Positions 1 to 12,775 of a stretch of 64,000 nt of DNA are shown piece after piece. The stretch covers positions 62,001 to 126,000 of the forward strand of contig SKCR01031802.1 in the NCBI GenBank assembly GCA_019454045.1, read 5' to 3'. The notes below the pieces were generated by a model. The model made no database searches. It saw nothing but the letters and a program-made list of their open reading frames with translations, and was not told where the DNA came from. Origin of the DNA: Zanthoxylum bungeanum (Eukaryota > Streptophyta > Magnoliopsida > Sapindales > Rutaceae). Made by a program: the position numbers and the translations under genes. The first letter of the stretch is position 1. Every line of letters starts with the position of its first letter.

Positions 1-717
1 TTTGTCCCTAAACTCACCATTACACATCATTTCCACTACTTGTCTATTTTAAACCCTCGTAGAAGTAAGAAACCAACATCTATATTTCAAACCCTTGTTG
101 TGGATAAATATTTAACATTTCTTTAAATCTCTCCCAGCATTGGTAAATTGTTTCATCTGACTCTTGTGTGAAAGTTGTGATTCTCCTCTTGAAGGAGATT
201 GTCCTCTGAAAGGAAAAGAATTTTTTCAGAAATTACTATTGCAAATCATCCCATGTTCTGATGGATCCTGGCCCAAGGTTCTACAGCCAAATTTTAGCTT
301 TATCCTTTAAAGAAAAGGGAAAAAACTTGAGTCGAATTATATTCATGCTGTAATTTTGGTCTGTGCAAGTATTACATACCCATTTGAATTCTCTTAAGTG
401 CTGATAATAGTTTTTTGATTCTAGACCATGTAATGTGGGTAAAAGTTGGAAGACACATGGTTTATAATTTAAACGTGATGCATCTGGGGGAAAGCAATCC
501 AAGATGGTGATCATGTCATACTAGGATTCATGAATTCTCTGTGTGTCCTATGATGATTAAGATCTCCATGCTGAGACTTACGTTCTACCTGATCAACTGG
601 ATTTTCATCTCGGTTAGATAGGTTTTCATTTTGGTTATCAACCATTCTGATTGACGATGAAGGTGATGGAGACTCTCTATTTAATCTACCATTAGATGAT
701 CGAGACCAATGTTTCAT
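1..717 (-). pseudogene. Ty3/gypsy gag remnant (Retrotrans_gag-like)
   Basis: Reading the minus strand from 717 leftwards gives two adjoining open stretches that resemble a plant gypsy gag of the Athila/Tat type. The first is a polar N-terminal part ending around THREFMNPSMT. The second contains the family motifs LPTLHGLESKN, HLREFKWVCNTC and IRLKFFPFSLKDKAKIWL. The similarity continues to the window edge (for example ESDETIYQCWERFKEML) but is interrupted by several stop codons. The two ORFs are in different frames, so at least one frameshift is present. No LTR for this fragment is visible; it is truncated by the window on the left. It is dead coding sequence whose role would have been a capsid protein. 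The gag call is firm, the lineage is less certain. Confidence 0.8.
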
Positions 718-1246
718 GCAACCTAAATGCAGGCTATATGCTAAAATTTAAATATGCAAATGCAATACTTACAAAAAGGAAAAAAAATAATAAACAAGTG
801 AAAAAGGTAAAAATAAATGACAAAATGAAGGGAAAAAAATAGTGATTAGATCATAAAAATATTAGCTGATTCTCGTCAATTCAAATCTCAATTGAATTTC
901 TCGTTCAGCTGTCTCAATTTCTCGAATTAGGTTTTACGGAAGAATCTCTAGATGATGATGGTTCAAGAAATTCTTTGGTAAAATGCAAGATTTATTTTAA
1001 TTGAGTTTTCTATCTCTTATAACCTTGAATAATTAAGTACAGTGTTTGTCTATATGTGAGATGTTTGGGTTTAGAATTCATTTAGGATCAATAAAGACAT
1101 CTTGGATCTACAAACCTGCAAAGAAGAAGAAGAAGAAATGAGATGTCGAAAATTCAAAAAAATAAAATAAAAAAGTAAAAAAATAAAAAGAAGAGAAAAA
1201 AAAATGCATTGATATTAAATTATTATTTTATCTATTAAATTATATT
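718..1246. other. AT-rich stretch without a gene
   Basis: No credible coding sequence. It includes an A-rich, GAA-rich run around 1118-1205. It may be the leader of the decayed gypsy element to its left, but I see no LTR end or primer binding site that would prove that. Confidence 0.5.
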
Positions 1247-2014
1247 TGTTAGGGTTGGTGCTCAGAGCACCAATTTCCTGTTGTATTTCCTTATAAATAC
1301 TATTGTAAACATTTTATTATGAATAAAATAAACAGTTTCTATAATATAATATATCTCTTAATATGGTAAAGACGTAATTGACCTTAGAATGATTAGTTAT
1401 GATACAGTTGCAAAAGCGTCGCAACTGATATTGAGTTGTATCATGACGTTGTCATTCTTAGACTGTTCCTGGTCAATGTTTACACTACTTGGTCAGTAAA
1501 GTAAACCTGTTGAGACTGGTACATGTCGTATATTGGAATATAAGATTCCAATGGTTTCTCAATGAACCATGAGTCTTAGAGACTCGTATAGACGTATAGG
1601 TGTTTATAGCGGATAAACACTGAACGACTCACAGAAGATTCTTAATGGATGGTACACCAACATCAATAAGAAACTTCTCGGGTTGAGTAGCATAAGTGAT
1701 TCTTCGCCTTGAGATACCAATGTGGGCACATGAGACATCTTCCACACTTAGATGGAAGTCACGTCACCGACCTATTAAGGTCAGACCTTCATCTGTTCGT
1801 TGGGTGTGGACAGATCCTCAAGGTGTCCTATGTGTGTCAAGATAGGATCTTTCAGTTCTATGTACAGAGCATAGGTAGTCCATATATGATTAGCAATCAG
1901 ATAAAAATAATGGGCCAGTGGTACACTTTATAAGTGAGTTCTAAGTGTTCTTTTAGAGATTGCTAATAGAGACGTCAACATGATTGTCCCTATAGAGATT
2001 TAACGTTTACATCT

Positions 2015-3298
2015 TGATAAGTGCGGTTTATACCCACTTATTCATGCATTCTTAGCTTACTATTTTATTATGTTTCCATATCATTTAATGTATTTTGTAG
2101 TTCTTTATGTTTTATTTGTAGGAAACATTAATATATGGATCTTGGGGCATTTATATGTGTTTTGAGACCATACAGACGCATCGGAAGCACGCGGGAAGAT
2201 CAGTAACGCAGAAAACACAACATCCTGTCCACAGCCACGTGTCGCGATGCGCCCTTGCTTCACGTCGTGACGCACATTCGGGAGATGTATAATATAAAAT
2301 CCAGTGAGATTGGCACCGCGGCGCCCCGCAGACACCTAGAAACACCAATTTTAGGGTTTTACATGCACATTGACCTCAAAGCTTTATTATAAATACATAA
2401 GTTCGTCCAAGACTCAAGGGGGAGGCTAATACACAGCACAAAACACAAAACACATATTTTAGAGAGATCCAAAAAGAAGGATTGAAGAGCGACAGGAGGA
2501 GACGAATGTGGTGACGTCCGAAAAGGAAGGGATTCAATTCGGGTTTTATCTTCTAGTTTTCTTTCTTAGAACTCTAATGATTTCCATTAGATTCATGACA
2601 TGTTTTTATTGTTTTTATCTTTAGTCATGAACTAACTCCTTAATTCTGGAGAATGATGTAACTGATGTTTGAACCTTTGTATTATTTGTTAATTTTGTTA
2701 TGAAGTTTTATTAAGTTTATTTATATTCTCTTGAGTTTAATGCTTCTTGTTTGCTGGCCAGAAATTAAGATGATTTATGTTGGAATCTATCACTCGGGAG
2801 ATAGGGGTTTTGAATAGGATCTAGAGAATATAACCTAGGGATTTTATAGAGTTCGGGAGAATCTATAGTTCCTTTGAAATCGTTAACAAAGAATCACAAG
2901 ACGTAATGAGTTATTAATTACTAGATTTTTATAGGGATATCGAAATCTGTAGTTAATAATATTTTCACTGTTACTCGGGAGAGGGAGTGAATACGTAAGG
3001 ATTATTGACTTATAAATAATACAATTGAACAAAGATTAATTGGCATGACAAATACATAAGGGATAGATAGGTGAAATCAGATTCTAGAATCTCTATTGTA
3101 TTAGTTCCTCCTATATAATTATTTTATATTTTATTTATTTAATTAAATATTTATTAATTATTTTCTAAATAAAGTTAAGATTATCAATTGTAGTACTTAG
3201 TGTGAGTGAACACAATCCCTGTGGGTTCGACACTCTTAACTTATCTTTACTAAAACTTGACACCGTACACTTGCGGTACGATAGAAAATATCGCAACA
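2015..3298 (+). mobile_element. Solo LTR of a gypsy-type element inside the A LTR
   Basis: A 1,284-bp insert beginning TGATAAGTGCGG and ending ATCGCAACA, flanked by the 5-bp duplication CATCT at 2010-2014 and 3299-3303. The second A LTR shows the uninterrupted site (TTTACATCTATATCTC near 47476-47491). A TATA-like TATTATAAATA lies at 2387-2397. The 3' part (for example AATCCCTGTGGGTTCGACAC) is typical of plant gypsy LTR ends. There is no internal domain, so it is the product of LTR-LTR recombination. Confidence 0.88.
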
Positions 3299-3739
3299 CA
3301 TCTATATCTCTTGGATATATCCAGATACCTGTGACTGAGGAATTAAACATATGTAATGACCTCGACATGTATGATTCAGCGAGTTTATCCGTGGACATCA
3401 TAATTTACGTGTGAGTAAATTATGGACACGAAATTGGATTTCGTGACGGATATGCTTGAATCTAGAAAGTCTTACTAATGAAATATACTCGTAGAGCACT
3501 AGGGAAATTTTTTTATGAATAATGTTGATTATTTATAAATCGTTTAACGGTTAAACAAAAGATATATGCTTTAGGCGCCGAACCGTCATTTCCTAATTAA
3601 TATGTATTTATATTTAATATATGATATTATTAAATACACATTAAATAATTGTCAAATTATGATATTTGACATATATCATTAATATATGTATTTGAGATAT
3701 TTAAAGTAAATATAATACATATATTTGAGATATTTGTAT

Positions 3740-3769
3740 TTAATTAATTAATTAATTAATTAATTAATT
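3740..3769. repeat. (TAAT)n microsatellite in LTR A1
   Basis: About seven perfect TAAT units. The equivalent place in the second A LTR (about 47920-47945) has only a short degenerate AT stretch, so the run expanded after the two LTRs separated. Confidence 0.8.
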
Positions 3770-4916
3770 GTTAAATAATTAAAATATAAATATCTTACAT
3801 TATGATAAAATTAGGAAATGATTACAAGTGTAAATTGTTGACTTTACATTTAAGGAAAATGTTATAAAATTGGACTTGACTTCTTTAAATTTGATTTAAA
3901 ATTGAAAAGATCCAATTTGCTTTATTTGCTCCAAATTTTCGGCCATGACCTAAGTATAAAATGGTTTTGTTTTTTCCATTTTCTTTACACAAGTCATAGC
4001 CTCCAAAATAAAAACAAAAACATTTGAAAGAAAAAGAGAAGAAACAAGAATCAAATCCAAAGAAAGGCAAAGATTTAGTAAGTATTTCTAACCTTTCATT
4101 AGAGAGAAATTTATTCCTTTCATTATTGGCTACAACATGTGTAGGTTTTTCTACTCATTCTTGTTTAGTTTTTAATGGTTGGAAGTTTTGATGATGGGTG
4201 TTTGCATGTATGGTGTTGAAAGAAAGCTTATAAGGAGTTATTATGCATTCTTATGGTCATTTGATGATCTAGTTGTCATTCTAGAGTTGTTGGACCACTC
4301 TTTGATGACCTAGAATTGTTTTAGAGTTATTTCAAAGTGGTGAGACTTGTTTGGTGTGGTAGAGACTTGATTGAAACATTGGATTTGTTTAATTTGATAT
4401 AATTTGTTCATATTGATGAATTTATAAAATTAGGGTTTATACCCTTTCCAAATTTGGGGCTTTTCATATATCTATTATGTAATGATGTATATATGATGTA
4501 TATTAAATTTGGGATTGGTTGGATATCATCTAATGTTGTTTTGAACAAGATTAGACCAAAATGCACAAATTGGAAACTATATGGGTTCTCGGTAATTTGC
4601 TAGAAATTTGGGGCTTGAGTTACAATTTGTAATTTGATGTGTATGACATGTTAAAATCACTTTGGTACTGATTTGGAATCATTCAAAATTGTATTTGACA
4701 ATTTAAGGACCAAAATGATCAATTTGTAAAGTATTGGGGGCAATTCGATAATTATAAAGAAATTTGATTTCTTGTGTAAGAATTTCAGATTTTAAGTATT
4801 GTGTAATTAAAATAAATAAGTTTATTTTAATTGTCCAAGAAAAATTTTTGAAATCGGAAAAATTTGATTTTCCGCGTTCCCTGTGTTACCTGGTTATAAC
4901 CCTTAAAACCCCAACA

Positions 4917-5674
4917 AAAATGGTATTTGAGCGAGTTTGATTCTAGGCCCTTGATATGATTAACCATTTAAATCTAATGTTTGATCTTGTCTTTACTTGA
5001 TACATGCATGTTTTAATTTAATTTGATTAAATTTAGGGTGTATGACACTTTACAGAAAATCCCTAATTAATAAGGTTTTATGATAATTATGTATTTGATG
5101 CATGTTACATGATCTGCCTTGTCAATATAGTTTATGGATATCTTTTCTATGACTGCATCCGAGAACGTGCCAAAGCTGTGAGGGTGTAGCCGATAGAAAT
5201 TTATTTATGCCGGATGCATATATGATACTAGATAAATTCAAGCGAAAGCGGAATTCTGAACGTGTCAAAGCTGTCAGGGTTACGCAAGTAGCTTGAGTTT
5301 ATCATTGACAAGTTTAACCTTGGTACGCCTCCTTGTGAACGTGCCAAAGCTGTCACAATGAGAAACGACTAGGATCGGAAACCGAGGAGTCACTATTGAG
5401 TGATTGACAATGAGATTGTGTACCTGATGAATATACATAGGCGAGAACGTGCTAAAGTTGTGAGCTAAAATATTTTCATGGGATCCACCTTTCACTATTT
5501 GTATTTAATTTAATTATTAAATCTTTGTATATGTTTGGGGATTACAGTATTGCATGATTTAATGGGAGAGGCATTTTTAGATTAAAAATTCATGATCTAG
5601 TTAATGTTTTCGACATTATATGAAACTATTTTATTTTGCTAACCGTTTTTGGTAATCTATATGATAGATTTGCG
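4917..5674 (+). other. Leader of copia A (first copy) with PBS and four repeated motifs
   Basis: Four A residues after the LTR, then TGGTATTTGAGCGAG at 4921, a mutated form of the initiator-tRNA-Met primer site. The second copy at 49087 reads TGGTATCAGAGCGAG. The leader holds four spaced copies of a motif close to GAACGTGCCAAAGCTGTGAG, at 5163, 5258, 5337 and 5445. They are non-coding and retained in the second leader. Confidence 0.75.
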
Positions 5675-6629
5675 ATGGTGATACAATCAACTAATCTGTT
5701 TGCGCGTTTTTTGGATACGAACAAACTGAAAAGCGCTGAAATTTTTTTTCGATTGGGATTTGGATTTAAGGATTGTCCTTGAATCCGAAAAGTTGGGATA
5801 TGTACTTGAGGGACCGAAGTCCCTTCCTGTGTCTGAAGACGCAACACCGGAGGAACTACAAGTTTTCCAATCTTGAAAAGATGATGATTTAAAAGTTAAA
5901 TCATACATTTTAAGTTCATTGGCATCGGAACTCAATAGACAATACTATGGCATGCCAGATGTGTATAGTATGATGATGCGATTAAAAGAATCATATATGA
6001 ACCAAGAACAAATTGTTGTTCATAAAGTCGCGATGACACTGTTCCATACGCGACTAGACGATGCGCAAGCTGTGAGCTCGCATGTTCTTCACTTGATCGA
6101 TTTGATCAAACAACTGAGGCAACATAATCTCCCTCTGAATGACATTCTCGGTAGGAGTGTCATTCTTGGTTCGCTCCCAGCATCTTATCGCCAATTCGTA
6201 ATGTACTTCAACATGAATGGGATTATATGTTCCTACGATGAACTGCATAGGATGCTGATCACATCGGAAGAGGACCTAAGGAAGTGAGTACCGACTCGTT
6301 GTCCGAAACCTACTTCACTTTTTGCTTCTTCCCAGGCTAGGCCAAAGGGAAAGAAGACGAAAGCGAAGAAGAAGAAGGGTTTCGGTCCCTAATGCAAGGA
6401 AAGATAGCTAAGCCCAAGAGGGTGTCTGAAGACAAATGCCATCTTTGCAGCACAGTCGGGCATTGGAAAAGGAACTGTCCTGAATACATTGCCCAGATAA
6501 GGATAGAGAGCATCTACATCAGGTACATTTATTTTTCCAGTTATTGATATCTCACTAGCTTGTGAAGCTGTTACATCCAGCTGGATTTTTTATTCTGCTT
6601 GTCATGTTCACATTTGCAATTCGTTACAG
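5675..6629 (+). pseudogene. Copia A gag-protease remnant (first copy)
   Basis: Gag of the UBN2/Retrotran_gag_2 type. The reading starts at the ATG at 5675 by comparison with the second copy at 49842. It is broken by a +1 change in a T run near 5742, a TGA at 5874-5876 and a TGA at 6285-6287. The readable body 5919-6287 encodes LKESYMNQEQIVVHKV and SHVLHLIDLIKQLRQHNLPL. A Lys-rich patch follows, then a canonical CCHC knuckle (C-X2-C-X4-H-X4-C) at 6437-6478. The protease region around 6580-6620 reads WIFYSACHVHIC, where copia proteases normally have a DSG triad, so the catalytic Asp and Gly appear to be lost. Not functional. Confidence 0.8.
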
Positions 6630-8030
6630 GTGCTGAAGGAAAGTAAGAAGCTAAAGCCTGGAGAGATGCAGTTGCGTTTTGGGAGTGGAGACTCTCTGGA
6701 TGCAGTTGCAGTAAGAGTATACGAGATCCCCTTGCCGAGTTGGAGCCTTTTGTTAAATGATTGCTATGTTATACCAGGATGTATAACAAATATTATATCT
6801 CTTTTTGTATTAGATACAGAAGGTTATCATGTTAATATTAAGAACTATTCTTTGTATTTATATGATAGACGTAATATTCAGATCTTTTGTTGTCCAAATG
6901 AGCATGATCATTACATATTGCATACTTCTAGAGATATTTTGAATACTAGAATTAATAAACGTAATTTACATGTAGTTAATAATACTGAACTATGGCATAT
7001 GAGGCTAGGTCATATATGTGTGAAACGCCTTACCCAATTGGTTAGGAATGGTTTGATACAAGATCTTACCATTGAACGCTATCCAACTTGTGAATCATGT
7101 ATTCAGGGTAAGATGACCAAAGTCCTATTTTCTGGTGTTGGACACCGTGCCACTAACTTACTGGAACTCGTACATTCTGATGTGTGTGGTCCACTAAGTT
7201 AGACTGCTCACAATGGTTATTCGTATTTCGTTACCTTTACCGATGATCTGTCACGGTACGGTTATGTCTATCTGATGGGACAGAAATCGAAAACCTTTGA
7301 AAAGTTCAAAGAGTTCCGTAATTAAGTAGAAAAACATACTGGTCAATATATTAAATGCCTTCGATCTGATCAATGCGACGAATACATGAGTAGTGAATTC
7401 ATGGATTATATGCCGGAGAATGGGATTCTCGCTCAATATACTCATCCAGGTACTCCATAGCACAATGAAGTGTCTGAGAGGAGAAATCGGACTTTATCGG
7501 ATATGGTCCGATATATGTTAAGTTTTATAGATTTGCCATATTATTTATGGGGCTACTATCTTTTAACAACTGCACATCTTTTGAACAAGATTCCTTCAAA
7601 AGCTGTTCCTACTACTACATATGAGATATGGACTGGTAGGAAACTAAATCTTAATTATTTTAAGGTTTGGGGTTGTCCTGCCTATGTCAGGATGGCTCAG
7701 CAAGATAAGCTTTTGTATCGAGGGCAAAAGTTTAGGTTTGTTGGATATCATTCGAATACGAAGGGATATCAGTTCTATGATACCGAGCATCGAAATATGT
7801 TCGTAGCTCGCTTCGTAAAATTTCTAGAGGTAGAATTTTTGTCAGAATGTGGTAATCATAGACAGGTTGAACTTGATGAAGTCCAAACTGAAAACAACGA
7901 ACCAACGGAGGAACCTGAAATTCAAGTAGATGAAGAACCTTCAATACACACACTCTGTAGGTCACAAAGGGTATATAGACCTCCTGAACGGTTGTATTTG
8001 ATACAAGAAAAAATCTCGATGTTCTCTTAG
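6630..8030 (+). pseudogene. Copia A integrase remnant (GAG-pre-integrase, core, C-terminal part)
   Basis: One reading frame carries the whole integrase with three internal stops (TAG 7201, TAA near 7324, TAG near 7459). In order: the pre-integrase HHCC-type zinc region (LWHMRLGHI ... CESCIQGKM), then the core Asp in LVHSDVCGP, the second Asp in LRSDQCDEY, and the catalytic Glu in EVSERRN. It continues with the usual copia sequence IPSKAVPTTTYEIWTG, VWGCPAYV and FVGYHSNTKGY. The acidic tail (TENNEPTEEPEIQVDEEPS) leads to RT. All three acidic catalytic positions can still be read, but the stops make it dead. Confidence 0.85.
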
Positions 8031-9600
8031 TTGAATAGATTGACCCTTTTACTTATAGAGAATTGATGTTGGACATCAACTCCGTGAAGTGGCAAGATGC
8101 CATGGAATCCGAGTTAGACTCAATGCATGAGAATCAAGTTTGGGACTTGGCTCCGCTTCCCGAAGGAATTGTTCCTATCGGTTATAAATAGGTTTATAAG
8201 AGGAAGCATGGGCCTGATGGAAATGTTGAAACCTATAAGGCTCGACTGGAAGCAAAAAGTTACACGCAGTGACCTGGCGTCGACTACGATGAAACTTTTT
8301 CGCCAGTAGCAATGCTTAAGTCTATTAGGATTTTGCTTTCTATAGCTGTTTATCATGTTACGAGATTTGGGAAATGGATGTCAAAACGACTTTTCTAAAT
8401 GTATTTCTTGATGAAGAAATCTATATGGAACAACCGGAGGGTTTTACATCCAGCGAGAACTCAGGTATGGTATGTAACCTTAAGAAGTCCATTTATGGAC
8501 TTAAACAAGCTTCACGAAGTTGGAATCTTCGATTCGACAAGATTGTTAGATTGTCTGGTTTTCTCAAGAATTCAAAAGAATCATGTGTGTATCAGAAGAC
8601 CAGTGGGAGCATGGTGGTATTTTTAGTCCTCTATATTGATGACATCATAATCAATGGGAATGATATATGGATGATGCAAGGCATCCAAGTTTACCTCTGT
8701 AAGAATTTCTCCATGAAGGACCTGGGAGAAGCTTTCTATATTTTAGGCATAAAACTCTATAGAGATAGAGAAAAGAAGCTGATTGGGTTATCCCAATCAA
8801 CGTAAATAGATAAGATCTTGGAACGGTATAATTTTGGTAACTGTAAGACAGTAAATATACCGTTCAGACATGGGATTCATCTTTCCAAGAAGATGTGTCC
8901 GCAAACAGAAGATGAGAAGGTTAGAATATCTAACCAATATTATGCTTCATGTTTGTGTAGTATAATGTATACCATGTTGTGTACGAGGTCTGATATTAGT
9001 TTCACTATTACCGTAACTAGTAGATATCAGTCCAATCCATGCAATGACCATTGGATGGCCATTAAACATATCCTGAAGTATCTTAAAGGTACTAATGATA
9101 AGTTAATCATATATGAAGGAAATGAACTGTAAGCTAATATGTATACGGATTCCGACTTCCAATTGAATCCCGATGATAGAAAGCCTACATATGGATTCGT
9201 CTTTACCCTTAACAGAGGTACAATTTTCTAGAAGAGTTCCAAACAGGGGTCAACAACAGATTCCACCACAGAGGCGAAATACATTACAACTTCTGAAGCT
9301 ATAAAGGAAGTTGTGTGGATTATGAACTTTATCATAGAGTTAGGAGTGGTCCCAAGTATCGAGAATGTGATTCCATTATACTGTGATAATACTAGAGCCA
9401 TTGAGCAAGCAAAGGAACCGATGGCGCATCAGAAGTCGAATAATGTAGAACGCAAGTACCACATCATTCGAGAGATTATGTCGCGAGGGGATATTTTCGT
9501 GTGCAAGGTACCGAGTGAAGTTAATGTAGCAGACCCACTTAAGAAAGCCATTCCTCCTAAGTTATTTTATAAACATGTGGAGTCGATGGGTATTAGATAA
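8031..9600 (+). pseudogene. Copia A reverse transcriptase and RNase H remnant
   Basis: A frameshifted start (about 8040-8370) is followed by good RT sequence: MDVKTTFLNVFLDEEIYMEQPEGF, IYGLKQASRSWN and the catalytic YIDD box at 8632-8643. It continues with NFSMKDLGEAFYILGIKLYRDR and the RNase H part (TEAKYITTSEA, YCDNTRAIEQAKEP, VADPLKKAIPPKLF). In-frame stops occur near 8803, 9130 and 9230. RNase H ends at 9600, 34 bp before the second LTR. The last internal bases, CAATTGGGAGATTT at 9621-9634, are the polypurine tract. Confidence 0.87.
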
Positions 9601-9634
9601 AATCAATATTGACACTAGAGCAATTGGGAGATTT

Positions 9635-9955
9635 TGTTAGGGTTGGTGCTCAGAACGCCAATTTCCTGTTGTATTTCCTTATAAATACTCTTGTAAACGT
9701 TTTATTATGAATAAAATAAATAATTTCTATAATATAATATATCTCTTGGTAAAGACATAATTGACCTTAGAATGATTAGTTATGATACTGTTGCAAAAAC
9801 GTCACAACTGACATTGAGTTATATCATGACGTTGTCATTCTTAGACTGTTCCTGGTCAAGGTTTACACTACTTGGTCAGTAAAGTAAACCCAATTAGACT
9901 GGTACATGTCGTATAATAGAATATATGATTCCAATGGTTTCTCAATGAACCATGA
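9635..9955 (+). repeat. Second LTR of copia A, left part (interrupted by B)
   Basis: Starts TGTTAGGGTTGGTGC right after a polypurine tract and matches 1247-1568. It stops at the CATGA target copy (9951-9955) where B inserted and resumes at 47042. Confidence 0.9.
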
Positions 9956-10810
9956 TGTTAGTGTTCCTAGAACATGCCAAGGATCTAATAAGCATGAAAA
10001 CAAGTGATTAAGATCATTATAAGTTGCGGAAATACTTACAACGAACGGATTTGAGCTTTTAAAAATTTGAGAAGAGAACTCCAAGTTCCAAGCTTTGAGT
10101 GATGATTCCAACTCTTGAAGATGTTTCCCTATCACCTTTGTTGACTTGCTTAAGTGCTAGCTTTGTTGATTTGAAACAAAATCCAAGTGAAGAGAGAAAT
10201 GCAGTTCACGCCCAAAGTGAAGAAATGTCTAGGGTTTCTTTTGTTCAACTTGTGTAAATGATGTAGAGATTTACTTTTTGGTAAAAACCCTTTTACCATT
10301 TTCACCAAAACTTGGTAGTTGGGTAAATGGTTTTACCAAAACCATTACAAGGTGGTTGGGTGGTTGGTGGCTTGGCATAAATGCCAACTACCCTCCTCTT
10401 ACCACACATGTGAAGTGGGCCCCACTATTTGAATTCAAAATTCAAATATCTCTACGAACATTTGCCGCGGCTCAGTTCCGTTTAATCTGATTAAACGAAC
10501 TTTCGTCGCTAAATAATTAAATCTAATTTAATTAAATAACGATGCCTCGCAAATATATTACGAACGTCGATTACGAATTAATTCTAAATTAATTCATTCG
10601 TTCGTATTAAAGTCCGACTTTAATTTCGTAATGAAATCCAATTCATATTAATATATCCGATATATTAATTTTAGCCTATTCGAATAAATTAAATAGAAAA
10701 ATCAAATTTAACTATTAAATTTATTTTACCGATTAATTCCAAATTAATCGTGTTCTCACTCTACCGAAAACATTTAATCCCAGATTAAATAAAGCCCCAA
10801 TTAATCCCAG
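9956..10810 (-). repeat. B left LTR (3' LTR), first part
   Basis: Aligns with 45100-45955 with few differences. It breaks at CCCAG (10806-10810), the target site of C, and continues at 24960. Confidence 0.9.
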
Positions 10811-11413
10811 TGTAGGCACTGCATTTTTGCATATTAGTCCATATGATGAGTCTCATTTGGAGGCACTACCTTTTAAGTCACGGAAGTCACGAGAAACGGA
10901 CGTCGGAAGGGGAAATTCAGAATAAACAAGGTTCACTGTTTTCGTTCGTGCTGCGTTCGTCAATTCGTTCGAACTCCAAACAGATTGCGGGCGTTCGTGC
11001 CGCGTTCTAGGAGGCGTTCGAACGGTGTCGGTAATTCTGGTTTTGCTGCAAGCCTCACATTAAGCCCAATTCGCCCAAACCTTGGCCCATACGCCCAAGC
11101 CCACTTAAAACACATATTTAACACATGGTGAAATCAAAACAAATCTAAAAATCACATACCAAATTAAATAAAACAAATAAAATCTAAATAATCACCTACC
11201 AAAATAATAAAATACTTACACAAATTAAAGAAATTGCATGCCTAATTAAAATCAATCAACAAATTAAATGCCTAATCCAAGCCAATCAAATATTCAACCT
11301 TCCTAATCTAAACCAAATCAAATCCCTTGCTTTCTTTGTCCAAAACCAAATCAAATCCTTGCTCTTAATGCACTAAATCCTTTCCTTGTGAGACAAGGTG
11401 AAGCCCTAGCCCT

Positions 11414-11425
11414 TCTCTATATAAA
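11414..11425 (+). promoter_or_regulatory. TATA box of C left LTR
   Basis: TCTATATAAACC in an otherwise A/C-rich stretch. The same box is at 22624 in the right LTR, and related CTCTATATAAAC boxes are in both D LTRs. Its place would make most of the long LTR transcribed (R-U5). Confidence 0.65.
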
Positions 11426-12082
11426 CCACACTTTTCCAAGGCACCAACCTCTCCTAGTTCACGCCCATTACAGAAAAAAGAAGAAAAGAATTTCCAACCC
11501 TTTTCCCCTAGCTCATATACAAAACACAAACAACACACACAACAACTATTCCATCACCAAATTAACGAGAACAACACACAACAGCCCCTAACCCTTGAAA
11601 TCAGCCCCTGACAGCACCGAAACTACCCCTGAAATCAGTCCCAAACAGCAGCCCAATACCTCCCCAAAAACACCAAAACCGTAGCCTAAAAATACCAAAG
11701 AGCACCCAAAACAGTCCACCAAGAACATCAAAATAGTCCACCAAGAACATCAAAACAGTCCACTGAAACAGAAGAATAGGACCTGAAACAGTGAGCTGAA
11801 ACGGCGAGCAGAAATACAGCGAAAAAAGCAGCAAAAGATGGAGAACGACAACTCAAAACAGTAAGACAACGAACGAGAACAGTGAACCAGTGAACCGGAA
11901 GAGTTACGGAGCATCCACCCTTCCGATGATCGTGTACCGTACATCCGAGAGGTGATTTAAAAGGTTAGACCTGAGGGCACTTTTTCATTAGTTTATATTC
12001 GTTTTTTTATTATTGAATTCTATTCGCATGAGAGTCGTTTATTGATGCATGTTGTGGCTTGAATGAAATGGAAGAGTGTCAT

Positions 12083-12188
12083 CTCTTGTGGTATATATGA
12101 TGGAAACCCAGACGTAAATTTCGTAGCCGAATCCGAATGGACGGTAGTGCGGTCTGTACTTGGGATACAACTCCACGTACCACTTGAG
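12083..12188 (+). other. Conserved structured block, C copy 1
   Basis: Closing stem GTGGTA (12088-12093) with TACCAC (12178-12183), exactly 84 nt apart, extended by CTC/GAG across a 2x2 mismatch. An inner pairing CCCAG/TTGGG lies at 12107-12111 and 12160-12164. Shared with D and with 51511-51620 (see findings). Function unknown. Confidence 0.6.
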
Positions 12189-12264
12189 TAAACGGCACCC
12201 TCTCTTGTTTTGTGTTGCTTTGGGTTATTTATTTCTCGTCACTTGAATTCTGTATGTTGCTTAT

Positions 12265-12720
12265 TTATGCATAGTTCAATCGAGCGCATGGGCTTAGTAA
12301 GTGGAATGAAAGATCCCCTATGGGGAGGGGTTAAAGCCCTTTACCACGATGCTTTGCCGCGCCGGTTGATGTGTGTCCGGTTGAATGTAAGATATGTTCA
12401 ATCGGGCATACTTAGTTTGATATGATTGTCTTTATGTTTGAATGCATGATGCGATCGAGTGCATGGGCTTAGTAAGTGGAATGAAAGATCCCCCTATGGG
12501 GAGGGGTTAAAGCCCTTTACCATGATGCTTTGCCGCGCCGGTTGATGTGTGTCCGGTTGAATGTAAGATGTGTTCAATCGGGCATACTTAGTTTGATATA
12601 ATTGTCTTTATGTTTGTATGCATGATGCGATCGAGCGCATGGGCTTAGTAAGTGGAATGAAAGATCCCCTATGGGGAGGGGCTAAAGCCCTTTACCACGA
12701 TGCTTCGCCGCGCCTCGCAT
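12265..12720 (+). repeat. 175-bp tandem repeats (x3) in C LTR, unit 1
   Basis: Units anchored by CGAGCGCATGGGCTTAGTAA-type sequence at 12281, 12456 and 12632; the third is partial. Each carries the small inverted repeat CCCCTATGGGG. The same set recurs at about 14190-14645, 16115-16565 and 23476-23935. Diverged 178-180 bp versions occur in the D LTRs. Confidence 0.9.
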
Positions 12721-12775
12721 TGTACTATTTGTCACTTATGTATTGTGTCCCATTTCATGTATCAGGTCTGTCCCC

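Larger units (their letters stand above)
1247..4916 (+). repeat. First LTR of copia element A
   Basis: Starts TGTTAGGGTTGG and ends ...AACCCCAACA, i.e. TG...CA with near-inverted ends. It aligns throughout with 9635-9955 plus 47042-49082. Removing the solo LTR insert (2015-3298 and one target copy) leaves about 2.38 kb, matching about 2.36 kb for the second LTR. Small differences are scattered along both copies, so A is the oldest layer of the stack. Confidence 0.85.

Noticed and set aside
10811..10920. Possible hammerhead ribozyme in the C/D LTR start (GATGAGTCTC ... GAAAC)
   Set aside because: The core needs CTGATGA and a stem II between GATGAG and GAAA. The intervening sequence does not pair and the first core bases differ.
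12083..12188. Similarity of GTGGTATAT in the structured block to the hairpin-ribozyme loop B strand
   Set aside because: Only nine bases match. The partner strand and the cleavage-site loop A are absent.
12210..12425. Repeated ORFs in the C and D LTRs giving similar peptides (SIERMGLVS..., LYHDALPRRLMCVRL)
   Set aside because: They come from the 175-bp repeats. Other repeat units carry single-base indels (for example CCCCC instead of CCCC) that break the frame, so the conservation is at the nucleotide level.
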